DNA of 37,190 bases from positions 1 through 37,190 of the forward strand of contig CALQTN020000041.1 of assembly GCA_943333505.2 (NCBI GenBank). The letters run 5' to 3'. The translations under genes were made by a program, and so were the position numbers. This stretch comes from Asaia bogorensis (GTDB lineage Bacteria > Pseudomonadota > Alphaproteobacteria > Acetobacterales > Acetobacteraceae). Positions 16,012 through 25,015 of this stretch are shown one piece after another. Within the stretch, counting starts at the first letter, position 1. The number at the start of each line of letters is the position of its first letter. Below the pieces are notes generated by a model. The model did no database searches. It worked only from the letters and a program-made list of their open reading frames with translations, and was not told the DNA's origin.

Positions 16012-16416
16012 ATGCGTATCGTTTGTCCGTCCTGCGAAGCGACCTATAATGTTCCCGAGGCCACGCTGGGCGCCGCAGCGCGTGACGTCCGCTGCGCCCG
16101 ATGCAGCACTGTGTGGCAGGTCGATCCAACCCCCGCAGAAGTCATCGAGCCCCCTCCCGAGGTAGACCTTCCGCCACCGATCACAATCCCGCCCGACGTG
16201 CCAGAACCCGACTTTGCCCCGCAGCCAATGGCAGCAACACATCGCCTGCCCACGACCGGGAAGTCCTCCAGTGGCATAGCGGCACTGGCCATCGCATGGC
16301 TGGCCAGCTTCGCAATCCTCGGCGCAGCCGCGTGGGCCGCCGTGGAATGGCGGGCCGCAATCATGCAGGCATGGGAGCCGTCAAAGCGGCTCTATCAGTG
16401 GCTGGGGTGGGGCTAG
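16012..16416 (+). CDS. MJ0042-type zinc-ribbon membrane protein
   Basis: 134 residues from the ATG at 16012 (AAGG upstream). MRIVCPSCEATYNVPEATLG and CARCSTVWQV give the two CxxC pairs of the MJ0042 zinc finger. A proline-rich linker follows (about 45-75), then one membrane helix (about 90-115, ALAIAWLASFAILGAAAWAA). Proteins of this design commonly sit beside ftsE in alphaproteobacteria; their role is unknown. It is divergent from ftsE with 132 bp between starts. Confidence 0.85.
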   Translation: MRIVCPSCEATYNVPEATLGAAARDVRCARCSTVWQVDPTPAEVIEPPPEVDLPPPITIPPDVPEPDFAPQPMAATHRLPTTGKSSSGIAALAIAWLASFAILGAAAWAAVEWRAAIMQAWEPSKRLYQWLGWG

Positions 16417-16472
16417 GAGCGTGCCCGAGAAATATCTTTCCGACGCAGGTCGCAATTTTATTCTCTCGCTGC

Positions 16473-16707
16473 ATGAGCAAGACCTTTCGTCCCTGGGATA
16501 TTGAACAGAGCAGGGTTTTGCCATCCTCGGTGCATGACTTTGTGCCGCCTGGCGCATTTTGTGCGCGAGGCGCTGGAGCTGTCCGCGATTTTGAGGTCCT
16601 ACAAAAGCGATCAGGGCCATCCGCCCTATCACCCCGGCATGCTGATGGCGGTGACCGGACTGAATCGGCCGGATTTCCGCATCATCAGTGACTTCCGCAA
16701 GCGCCCC
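16473..16707 (+). pseudogene. Decayed IS1182-type transposase, N-terminal remnant
   Basis: Starts in one frame as MSKTFRPWDIEQSRVLPSSV up to HDFVPPG, the hallmark IS1182-family N-terminus. It continues in another frame as HFVREALELSAILRSY and PPYHPGM. It then jumps, with an internal deletion, to LMAVTGLNRPDFRIISDFRK. It stops at the repeat beginning at 16708. It thus has one frameshift, one internal deletion and a truncation. The sequence GGAGCGTGCCCGAG directly after the zinc-ribbon stop (16416) may be the original IS end. Confidence 0.82.
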
Positions 16708-16810
16708 AGAGCGTGATGACCGTAGGTGGAATCACCCGAAGGTCTGGCCACGCGACCCAACAAAGAGTTAGAGCATGGGGACCGCGCCTATCAGCAGTCA
16801 TCGTGCTCCA
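16708..16810. repeat. Dispersed palindromic repeat, copy 3 (full length, inverted)
   Basis: Reads AGAGCGTGATGACCGTAGG at the left and AGTCATCGTGCTCCA at the right. Over its whole length it matches the reverse complement of the 23137-23241 copy with scattered changes. It truncates the IS1182 remnant and ends 46 bp before the MFS gene, so the MFS promoter may lie inside it. Confidence 0.88.
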
Positions 16811-16856
16811 GGCCTCCCGGCGTGATATGATCGCTTCAAAGATTGAGGAAACCCCA

Positions 16857-18083
16857 ATGACCCCAGTTACCCCGGACTCCACCTGGCGCTTCTATGGCTG
16901 GGTCGTCGTGATCGCCGGCATCGTGGTGACTTGCATCGGGATGGGCACGATGATGTCGCTCGGCGTGTTCATGCAGCCGATGGCCGCCGATATGGGATGG
17001 TCGCGCACCGATATTTCGCTCGGTGCTGTCATCAGCTTCCTGTCGATGGGGCTGGCGGCGTTTTTCTGGGGTAGCCTGTCCGACCGCTATGGGACCCGCA
17101 TGGTCGTGCTCGCCGGCGGCGTGCTGCAGGGGTTTGGCTGTATCGCGGCAAGCCAGGCACATAGCCTGACGGTTTTTTTGCTGACTTTCGGGGTCATGGT
17201 GGGCTTTGGCGCCGGCAGTTTCTATGCCCCGCTAATGGCAGTCACGGCGCGCTGGTTCACCCGACATCGCAGCCTTGCTGTGGCCCTGGTTGCCGCGGGC
17301 CTCGGGCTCGGGTCGAGCGTGATTTCACCGCTTGCCGGCGTGATCATCGCCAATTACCGCTGGCGGACCGCGATGCTGGTAATCGGGCTGCTCGCCTGGG
17401 GCCTGATCCTTCCTGCCGGCCTGCTGATCCGTCGTCCGCCGGTTATGCCGGCCGAAGCGCCCAGGCCTGGCGCCGCGCCGGCCTTTACAGTCGGCCAGGC
17501 GATGCGCACCCCGCAATTTGCCGCCATCACCTTCACCCATTTCGCCTGTTGCGCCGCCCATTCCGGACCGATTTTCCATATGGTGAGCTACGCGGTCGAT
17601 TGCGGTGTCTCAGCGTTGACCGCGGCGACCGTGTTTAGCGCCGCCGGGATCGCATCGCTCAGCGGGCGGGTGCTGTGTGGGCTTGCCGCCGACAGGATCG
17701 GCGCAAAAACGATTCTGATTTATGGCCTGGCGCTCCAGGCAGTCGCGGTGCTGCTGTATCTGTTCACCCGCGAACCGGCGAGCTTCTACGCGCTCGCAAT
17801 GATTTTTGGCCTGTCGTACGGCGGGGTAATGCCGCTTTATGCGATCGTGGTGCGGGATTATTTTGGCCCCGCGATCATGGGCAGCGTGTTCGGTGCGGTG
17901 GCCATGGCATCAACGGTCGGCATGGCAATCGGGCCTTGGGCGGGCGGAATGCTGTACGACCAAAGCGGCAGCTATGGCTGGATGTTTGTCGGATCGGCGG
18001 CAATCGGCGTCGGCGCGCTGGCAATGGCGTGGACCTTCCGGCCGCCACAACCGCCGGCCCAACTAATACCCGCCATCGCCTAA
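16857..18083 (+). CDS. MFS transporter
   Basis: 408 residues from the ATG at 16857, with GAGGAA seven bases upstream; an open frame back to 16713 runs through the repeat and is not used. Twelve membrane helices are apparent. The helix 2-3 loop motif is GSLSDRYGTRMVV and the matching one in the second half is GLAADRIGAKTI. The N-terminus WRFYGWVVVIAGIV resembles the oxalate/formate antiporter and monocarboxylate-type MFS group. The substrate is probably an organic acid. It lies about 98 bp upstream of the liv operon but reads as a separate unit. Confidence 0.88.
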   Translation: MTPVTPDSTWRFYGWVVVIAGIVVTCIGMGTMMSLGVFMQPMAADMGWSRTDISLGAVISFLSMGLAAFFWGSLSDRYGTRMVVLAGGVLQGFGCIAASQAHSLTVFLLTFGVMVGFGAGSFYAPLMAVTARWFTRHRSLAVALVAAGLGLGSSVISPLAGVIIANYRWRTAMLVIGLLAWGLILPAGLLIRRPPVMPAEAPRPGAAPAFTVGQAMRTPQFAAITFTHFACCAAHSGPIFHMVSYAVDCGVSALTAATVFSAAGIASLSGRVLCGLAADRIGAKTILIYGLALQAVAVLLYLFTREPASFYALAMIFGLSYGGVMPLYAIVVRDYFGPAIMGSVFGAVAMASTVGMAIGPWAGGMLYDQSGSYGWMFVGSAAIGVGALAMAWTFRPPQPPAQLIPAIA

Positions 18084-18180
18084 AATATTGGTGTGGCAGG
18101 CGGTGCTCGGATCATGTTACGTGATACCCAAGCATCGCCGGAACCCACCGAGCGATCAGCAAAACGGGAGGAACTGGACC

Positions 18181-19425
18181 ATGCGGCAGAGTTTCTGGTT
18201 GCGTATGCTTATGGGGGTGCTGCTGGCACTTGGGATAACAATCACCGCCCAGGCCCAGCAGACCATCAAGGTTGCCTATACCGATCCGCTATCGGGCCCC
18301 TTCGCGCAGGTTGGCGACGCCAATCTCAAGCAGATGAACTACGTTATCGATCACATCAATTCCAAGGGCGGCGCGCTCGGCAAGAAGTTCGAGCTGGTGC
18401 CGTTCGACAACAAGTCGAACCCGGCCGATGCGCTGATCGCGCTGAAAAGCGCCACCGATCAGAACATGCCCTTCATCATGCAGTGCAGCGGATCGAACAT
18501 CGCCGCCGCTTTGATCGAGGCGATCAACAAGCACAACGACCGCAATCCCGATAACCGCATCATCTACATCAACTGCGGCGCTGTCGCGACCGAGTTGACG
18601 AACGAACAATGCAGCTTCTGGCATTTCCGCTTCGATCTCCATGTCGGCATGAAGGCCGAAGTGATGTCGCGCGCGCTGCCGAAAGACGTTACCAAAGTCT
18701 ATATGATCAACCAGGACTACCTGTTCGGCCAGTCCGTTCAGCGCGACATCAAAGCCTTCCTCGGCAAGAACCGGCCGGATGTGACCGTGGTGGGCGATGA
18801 ACTGATCCCGCTTGGCAAGATCAAAGATTTCTCGCCCTACATCACCAAGATCAAAGCCTCGGGTGCGCAGGCGCTGGTGACCGGCAACTGGGGCCCGGAC
18901 ATGAACCTGCTGATCAAGGCTGGCATCGATGCCGGCGCTGATCTGCGCTACTACACTTTCTACGCCCATCTTGCCGGCGGCGCGACCGCGATCGGCGCGG
19001 GCGGCGAAGGCAAGGTGCTGTCGGTGATGTCGTTCGGCGAAAACGTCGCACCGGAAATTGGTAACAAGGAAGCCGAGGCCTTCACCAATGGCTTCCGCCA
19101 GCTGCATAAGTTCGATTTCGCCGCCGGCCCGTTCCGTACCATTTTTGAATATCTCCAAGCCGGGGTGAACAAGGCCGGTGCGGTTGACGCGACCAAGATC
19201 GCCTTTGCGTTGGAGGGGATGTCGATGAAGGACTTCCTTGGCTTCGACACCACGATGCGCAAGGATGATCACCAGTTCATCAGCGAATATTTCGTCGGTA
19301 TCTTCAAGAAGGGCGTGAAATATGACGCCGAAGGCACCGGACTTGGCTGGTCGACAGCGGGGACGATCCTCGCCAAGGACGTCGATCAACCCAATAGCTG
19401 CAAAATGAAGCGCCCCGGCGCCTGA
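18181..19425 (+). CDS. livK: Branched-chain amino acid-type ABC transporter substrate-binding protein
   Basis: 414 residues from the ATG at 18181 behind GGAGGAA. The signal peptide (RMLMGVLLALGITITAQAQ) is followed by a Leu/Ile/Val-binding-type (peripla_BP_6) fold starting IKVAYTDPLSGPFAQVG. It captures the ligand in the periplasm for the membrane proteins encoded next. This family also includes binders of amides, urea and aromatic acids, so the ligand is not certain. First gene of the livKHMGF operon; a strong hairpin separates it from livH. Confidence 0.9.
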   Translation: MRQSFWLRMLMGVLLALGITITAQAQQTIKVAYTDPLSGPFAQVGDANLKQMNYVIDHINSKGGALGKKFELVPFDNKSNPADALIALKSATDQNMPFIMQCSGSNIAAALIEAINKHNDRNPDNRIIYINCGAVATELTNEQCSFWHFRFDLHVGMKAEVMSRALPKDVTKVYMINQDYLFGQSVQRDIKAFLGKNRPDVTVVGDELIPLGKIKDFSPYITKIKASGAQALVTGNWGPDMNLLIKAGIDAGADLRYYTFYAHLAGGATAIGAGGEGKVLSVMSFGENVAPEIGNKEAEAFTNGFRQLHKFDFAAGPFRTIFEYLQAGVNKAGAVDATKIAFALEGMSMKDFLGFDTTMRKDDHQFISEYFVGIFKKGVKYDAEGTGLGWSTAGTILAKDVDQPNSCKMKRPGA

Positions 19426-19431
19426 TGGATC

Positions 19432-19459
19432 GATGCCCGCGCAGCAATGCGCGGGCATC
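19432..19459 (+). promoter_or_regulatory. Intercistronic hairpin between livK and livH
   Basis: Perfect 11-bp stem GATGCCCGCGC / GCGCGGGCATC with a 6-base loop, six bases after the livK stop. It lacks a following U-run. Such hairpins often protect the 3' end of the binding-protein transcript or cause partial termination, giving more binding protein than permease. Confidence 0.6.
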
Positions 19460-19479
19460 ACCTCACAGGGTTCCATTCC

Positions 19480-20427
19480 ATGGAAGTATTCATCGTCTCG
19501 CTGCTTAACGGGCTCGTTTACGGCATGTTGCTTTTCATGCTGGCCAGCGGGCTGACCCTTATCCTCAGCATGATGGGCGTGCTCAATTTCGCCCATGCCA
19601 GCGCTTACATGTTGGGCGCCTATTTCGCCTACACGATCAGCCTGTATGTCGGTTTCTGGCCGGCGTTGATCATTTCCCCAATTCTGTGCGGCTTTGTTGG
19701 CGCGGCGATCGAGATGTGGGGTCTGCGGCGCGTTCACCGCAACGGCCATATCGCGGAATTGCTGTTTACCTTCGGCCTCGCGCTCATCATTGAAAAAGGT
19801 GTGCAAATGGGCTGGGGCCTGCTGCCGGTGCCCTATCGTGTGCCGGCGTTGCTCGATTTTCCGTTATTTTCGGTCTATGGTACCAACTTCCCCGCCTATC
19901 GCGCGTTCATGCTGCTGATTTCGGGGATGATGTTTGGCGCGATCTGGCTGGGTCTGACGCGCACCCGGATTGGTCTGGTTATCCAGGCAGCCCTCACCCA
20001 CCCTGAAATGGCCGGCGCCCTTGGCCATAACGTGCCGCGCATCTTCACCCTGGTGTTCGCCGCCGGCACTGCGCTTGCCGGCCTCGCCGGCGTTATCGGC
20101 GGCAATTATCAGGTCACTGAGCCGGCGATGGCCTTCACCATGGGTCCGATCGTGTTCGTCGTGGTGGTATTTGGCGGCCTTGGATCATTGACCGGCTGTT
20201 TCATCGCATCAATTCTGATGGGACTGATCCAGACCTTCGCGGTGGTGTTCGATGTGTCGCTCGCCGATCTGCTGGCGCTATTCGGCTTCATCGTCACCTC
20301 GAAAACCCCGCTTGCGGAAGTGCTGACTGTCACCTTGCCCCGCATCGGGGCTTTGCTGCCCTTCCTGATGATGGTGCTGATCCTGGTCTTCCGACCCCGT
20401 GGCCTGATGGGAACGCGTGATACATGA
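19480..20427 (+). CDS. livH: ABC transporter permease, LivH type
   Basis: 315 residues from the ATG at 19480; an in-frame ATG at 19447 lies in the hairpin and is unlikely. The family signatures are SLLNGLVYGMLLFMLASGLT, LILSMMGVLNFAHAS and the cytoplasmic-loop region TRIGLVIQAALTHPEMAGAL. About eight membrane helices. With LivM it forms the channel for the ligand bound by the substrate-binding protein. The stop overlaps the livM start as ATGA. Confidence 0.93.
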   Translation: MEVFIVSLLNGLVYGMLLFMLASGLTLILSMMGVLNFAHASAYMLGAYFAYTISLYVGFWPALIISPILCGFVGAAIEMWGLRRVHRNGHIAELLFTFGLALIIEKGVQMGWGLLPVPYRVPALLDFPLFSVYGTNFPAYRAFMLLISGMMFGAIWLGLTRTRIGLVIQAALTHPEMAGALGHNVPRIFTLVFAAGTALAGLAGVIGGNYQVTEPAMAFTMGPIVFVVVVFGGLGSLTGCFIASILMGLIQTFAVVFDVSLADLLALFGFIVTSKTPLAEVLTVTLPRIGALLPFLMMVLILVFRPRGLMGTRDT

Positions 20428-21697
20428 GCTTTGTTCGCCGTAACTGGCTTTGGCTGCTCGCCGCGGTCATTCTGCTCGCCGTCCCGTTCCTGTTTTACGA
20501 TTGGACCAAGGGTCGTCATTCCGGCTTTGCGCTCACCTTATTGAGCGAAATCGGGGTGATGGCGATCTTTGCCCTGTCGTTCAACATGCTGATGGGTCAG
20601 GCCGGGCTGCTGTCCTTTGGCCATGCGGTCCTGTTCGGCCTCGGCTCCTATTGCACCGCGCATGCGATCAATGCGGTGAAGGCGGGCACATTCTGGCTAC
20701 CAATCGAACTGGTGCCGCTGGTCGGCGGTCTGGGCGGTCTGGTGTTCGGCTATCTGCTGGGCTGGCTTGCCACCAAGCAGCGCGCCACCGCCTTCGCGAT
20801 GATCACGATGGGTCTGGGCGAGCTGGTTTCCGCGGCCGCGCTGATGTTCATGGCGTTTTTCGGCGGCGAAGGTGGCATCAGCATCGATCGGGTGATGGAC
20901 ACCTCCCTGTTCGGAATCAGCTACAAAACCCCCTGGCAGGTCTATTGCCTGGTGCTGGTCTGGGCGTTCATCGCCGCGTCCCTGATGAAGCTGCAAACCG
21001 AAACCCCACTGGGTCGCATCGCCAATGCCACGCGGGATAATTTTGAGCGCGCCCAGTTCGTTGGCTACGACCCACGCATTGTGCGCCTGCTGCAATTCAC
21101 CTTGTCTGGGTTTTTTGCTGGCATCGCCGGTGGGCTTTACGTGCTGATCTACGAAATCGTCACCTTCGATACCCTTGGCGCATCCAAATCCGCCAATGCG
21201 TTGCTGGCGGCCTATATTGGCGGCTCCGGCGGCTTCTTCGGCCCGATCCTCGGCACCATTGTCGTGGTCCTGCTGCAAAGCGGGGTGAGCCTGCTATCCA
21301 ACGCCTGGCTGCTTTATGTCGGCGTGCTCTTCATCGTCATGGTGATGTTCGCGCCCGTTGGGTTGATCGGGTTGATCGGGATGCACGCGCCCATCCGCCG
21401 TATCGGCCGGCTGGGCGAACTGGTGGTGCCCTATCTGCGCGCCTTCCCGGCTGCATTGAGCGTGATGCTCGGCTTTGTGCTGATGGTCGAACTGGCATCG
21501 AACATCACCATCGGCGCCGCCCAGGGCAAAAAATTCGCCATCGCCGGCACGTTGATCAATACAAGCTCCCCTGTCATCTGGGGTATCGGCCTGGTTGGCC
21601 TGATCGGCGGCGCCTTGTGGCTGCGGATCGAAGCGCGCCGCTTTCGCCTGCGCTGGGATGCCCTGATCGAAGACGCCAAACGCCAGGGAGTGGTGGT

Positions 21698-21701
<4 letters not shown>
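20424..21701 (+). CDS. livM: ABC transporter permease, LivM type
   Basis: 425 residues, longer than many LivM proteins because of a C-terminal extension (about 310-425). Core signatures are LSFNMLMGQAGLLSFGHAVL, TPLGRIANATRDNFERAQFV and FAGIAGGLYVLIYE. The extension has two further hydrophobic stretches (AALSVMLGFVLMVELAS and VIWGIGLVGLIGGALWL), a variant seen in some alphaproteobacterial LivM proteins. Start and stop both overlap neighbours by ATGA, so translation is coupled with livH and livG. Confidence 0.92.
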
Positions 21702-22443
<742 letters not shown>

Positions 22444-22444
<1 letters not shown>

Positions 22445-23139
22445 TGCTCGAAGTTCAGGACCTGCACGCCTATTACGGCAAAAGCCACATCCTCCAGGGC
22501 GTCGATATCAGCATCGGCGCGGGCGAAATCGTCAGCCTGCTTGGCCGCAACGGGGTTGGTCGGTCAACCACCTGCAAGGCGATCATGGGGCTGGTGCCCC
22601 CGGTCGGAAAGGTCAGCTTCAAAAACAGCTCGATCGCCGGTCTGCGCCCCGACCAGATTGCCCATGCCGGCATTGGCTATGTTCCGGAAGACCGGCAGGT
22701 GTTTCCCGGATTGACCGTGCGGCAGAACCTCGAGCTCGGGCTAAAGCGTGCTGGCGTGTTCGGGCGCTGGAATTTCGAAGATGTTTACACCCTGTTCCCC
22801 AATCTTGGTGCCCGCCAGGACAACCCGGCCGGCGTGCTGTCGGGTGGCGAGCAGCAAATGCTCACCATGTGCCGCGCCTTGATGGGCGATCCCGATCTGG
22901 TGATCATCGATGAACCTACAGAAGGGCTGGCGCCGAAGCTGGTCGAACAGGTTGGCGTATTGCTCGACGAAATCGCCAGCCGCGGGGTATCGATTTTGCT
23001 GGTCGAACAGAAGCTCACCATCGCGCTGAAAATCTCGAAACGGCTTTACGTGATGGGTCATGGGCGGATCGTGTTCGAAGGCACGCCTGCCGGGCTGATG
23101 GCGAATGACGCAATTCGCAAGGAATGGCTCGAGGTTTAG
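22444..23139 (+). CDS. livF: ABC transporter ATP-binding protein, LivF type
   Basis: 231 residues. The Walker A reads GRNGVGRST (34-42), with Arg40 where Lys is usual. The signature LSGGEQQ and Walker B LVIIDEPTEGLAP are intact, and the H-loop position is LLVEQK, as normal for LivF. To my knowledge the GVGRST form recurs in LivF-type proteins, so it may be a lineage variant rather than a lesion. Last gene of the operon. Its TAG stop is the first triplet of the 105-bp repeat at 23137. Confidence 0.93.
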
Positions 23140-23241
23140 AGCGTGATGACCGCTGATAGGCGCGGTCATCACGCTCTAACTCTTTGTTTGATCGCGTGAT
23201 TCAGACCTTCGTGTTATTCCACCTACGGTCATCACGCTCTA
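23137..23241. repeat. Dispersed palindromic repeat, copy 4 (intact 105-bp reference copy)
   Basis: Module 1 is TAGAGCGTGATGACCGC, loop tgataggc, then the exact complement (42 bp). Module 2 is ACTCTTTGTTTGATCGCG onwards, ending CGGTCATCACGCTCTA, a third copy of the arm. The outer ends are therefore a 16-bp perfect inverted repeat. The opening TAG is the livF stop codon. This copy is the empty-site reference for the IS630 insertion at 4184. Confidence 0.93.
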
Positions 23242-23331
23242 GCCCCCCGGAAGAACAGCGGATTTGACAAGATTAGTACCGACATTACGATAATATGACG
23301 GCACTGGTGCCGTGCTCATAGTGAAGCAGGC

Positions 23332-24024
23332 ATGGCCAAACCAGACCGTCGCCTCTGCGCCGTTTGCGGCACCGTAACCCGCCCGCCATTCGCAATGCCG
23401 GCGGCGGAGGGCGCACCGGATCTCGATTTCCGTCCGGGCGAGCCGGCGCGATCGACCATTGCCCAATGGGTGCAGACCTGCCGCAATTGCCTCGCCGCCG
23501 CGCCCGATCTTGCCGCGCTGCCGCTATCGGCCGCCGAAGTGGTGCGCTCGGAAAACTACAAATGGCTCGAACGCCACGCCGCCCATGTTCGCCCGCATCT
23601 GCGTTGGGCGAGGCTCTGTGCGGCACATTTGCGCGGTGCGGTATTCCTCCAGGCCGCTTGGTCGGAAGACGATGCCGGCAACGATGATGCCGCCCGCGCG
23701 CTGCGGCTGCGCGCCATCCGCGCCTGGGGTACGCCAGACGCCGCCGAGGCACGGATGCGCAAAATCGACGTGCTGCGCCGCGTCGGCAATTTCGAGCGCG
23801 CCAGGATGCATGCGGATATCCTGTTGGAAAGCGACCCCGACCCGACCAGCGCCGCACTCCTGCAGTTTCAATTGGCCCGGATCGCCGACGGCGATGTCGG
23901 CCGCCTTATGATGAGCGCGGCACTGCCGCGTTCGACAATCCGCCCCCATGTTGCACGGCACCCGGCCGCGGCGAGCCCCGAGCCCAAGCCCGGCTTTTTC
24001 GCCCGGCTGTTCGGGCGGTTATGA
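23332..24024 (+). CDS. CxxC zinc-ribbon-like protein with helical repeats, unknown function
   Basis: 230 residues. An N-terminal CAVCGT (9-14) and a later CRNC (50-53) could bind one zinc ion. The rest is helical, with TPR-like spacing (RALRLRAIRAWGTPDAAEAR, IDVLRRVGNFERARMHADIL) and a C-terminus of PEPKPGFFARLFGRL, a possible amphipathic tail. The layout (zinc ribbon then helices) recalls DUF2225 proteins but I cannot confirm the family. No signal peptide. The stop overlaps the start of a methyltransferase fragment by ATGA, which suggests the two genes once formed an operon. Confidence 0.72.
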   Translation: MAKPDRRLCAVCGTVTRPPFAMPAAEGAPDLDFRPGEPARSTIAQWVQTCRNCLAAAPDLAALPLSAAEVVRSENYKWLERHAAHVRPHLRWARLCAAHLRGAVFLQAAWSEDDAGNDDAARALRLRAIRAWGTPDAAEARMRKIDVLRRVGNFERARMHADILLESDPDPTSAALLQFQLARIADGDVGRLMMSAALPRSTIRPHVARHPAAASPEPKPGFFARLFGRL

Positions 24025-24125
24025 CCGTCACCTGGCGCACCGCAAATCGGGCCAACTGGGACGAGCGGGTGGCAGTCCACCTCGCCGCGCCAATGTGCGA
24101 TCAAACCGCGCTGCGCGGCGGGTCG
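24021..24125 (+). pseudogene. N-terminal fragment of a class I SAM-dependent methyltransferase
   Basis: From an ATGA overlap with the preceding gene the frame reads MTVTWRTANRANWDERVAVH and on to DQTALRGG. The NRANWDERVxxH segment is typical of the start of a class I methyltransferase group. After about 34 residues the similarity ends and the frame runs into the 3' end of the opposing EamA gene. No SAM-binding GxGxG motif follows. A deletion has joined the fragment to the EamA gene end. Confidence 0.6.
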
Positions 24126-24148
24126 GACCGTCCCTGGCTGCCGCTGTC

Positions 24149-25015
24149 CTATTCGTTCCGGGCGCGCCGTTCGCTGGCCACCAGCAATACGCCGGATGCT
24201 AGAATTGTGCCCGCCCCGATCCAGACCGGCAAAGTCGGGATGTCGCCGAAGATCAGGTAGCCCAGCACGAAAGCCCACAGCAGACTGGTATATTCCATCG
24301 CCGACATGACGGCCGCCGGCGCCAACCGCGACCCCTCGAACAGGAAATACTGGCCTATCCCGCCAATCACCCCGATAGCGAACAGCAACAGTAATTCAAA
24401 CGGATCGGGCGATACCCAGGTGAAGACCGACAACGCCCCGGTGAGCACCAGGAAGGTCAGGTTCTGCACCAGCATCTGCAGGATAGACGGTTCCTTCCGG
24501 GCAATCTGGCGCATCAGAATAATGGCGTAGCCCCACATCGCGGCGGCGGCCAGCACCAGCAGCATCGGCCAGCTTGCCTGCATGCCGACCGGATCGACGG
24601 CGATCACCACACCGACGAAGCCGAGCAACACCGACGCCCAGCGAACCGGGCTGACATGTTCGCCAAGCAAGGGCTTGGCCAGCAAGGTGGTCAGGATCGG
24701 GGCGCTGAAATAAAGCGTCAACAGCTGCGCCAAGGGCAGAAACCGCGCAGCGGTATAGTAGCACAACCAGGCCACCAGGGTCAGCAAGCCACGCGCCATC
24801 AGCGGGACTTTCAACGGCGTTTCCACCAGCCTGATCAATATTTTGCGCCGTCCGATCGCCAGACAGACCACCACAATCGTGACGCTGCGGAAAAACAGAA
24901 TTTGCCAGACCGGCAGCGTCGCCACCAGATACTTATTGGTCGCGTCATGCACCGAAAATAGTGCGTAAGCCATGACCCCAAGGCCAATTCCGGCCATCAC
25001 CCGATCGCTGTTCAC
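24149..25015 (-). CDS. EamA family (DMT) transporter
   Basis: 288 residues, ten predicted membrane helices in two EamA halves, each about 140 residues. Typical stretches are FSVHDATNKYLVATLPVWQI, the glycine-rich VGVVIAVDPVGMQ and the second-half QYFLFEGSRLAPAAVMSAME. The start is a GTG at 25015 that overlaps the PBP stop as GTGA, so the gene is coupled to the upstream penicillin-binding protein. It is likely a metabolite exporter; the substrate is unknown. A second EamA gene lies at 28007. Confidence 0.88.
   Translation of the reverse strand: MNSDRVMAGIGLGVMAYALFSVHDATNKYLVATLPVWQILFFRSVTIVVVCLAIGRRKILIRLVETPLKVPLMARGLLTLVAWLCYYTAARFLPLAQLLTLYFSAPILTTLLAKPLLGEHVSPVRWASVLLGFVGVVIAVDPVGMQASWPMLLVLAAAAMWGYAIILMRQIARKEPSILQMLVQNLTFLVLTGALSVFTWVSPDPFELLLLFAIGVIGGIGQYFLFEGSRLAPAAVMSAMEYTSLLWAFVLGYLIFGDIPTLPVWIGAGTILASGVLLVASERRARNE

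Noticed and set aside
18289-19806. 505-codon minus-strand open frame over livK and livH
   Set aside because: Antisense to well-supported transporter genes and of shadow-like composition rich in His, Asp and Val without domain motifs.
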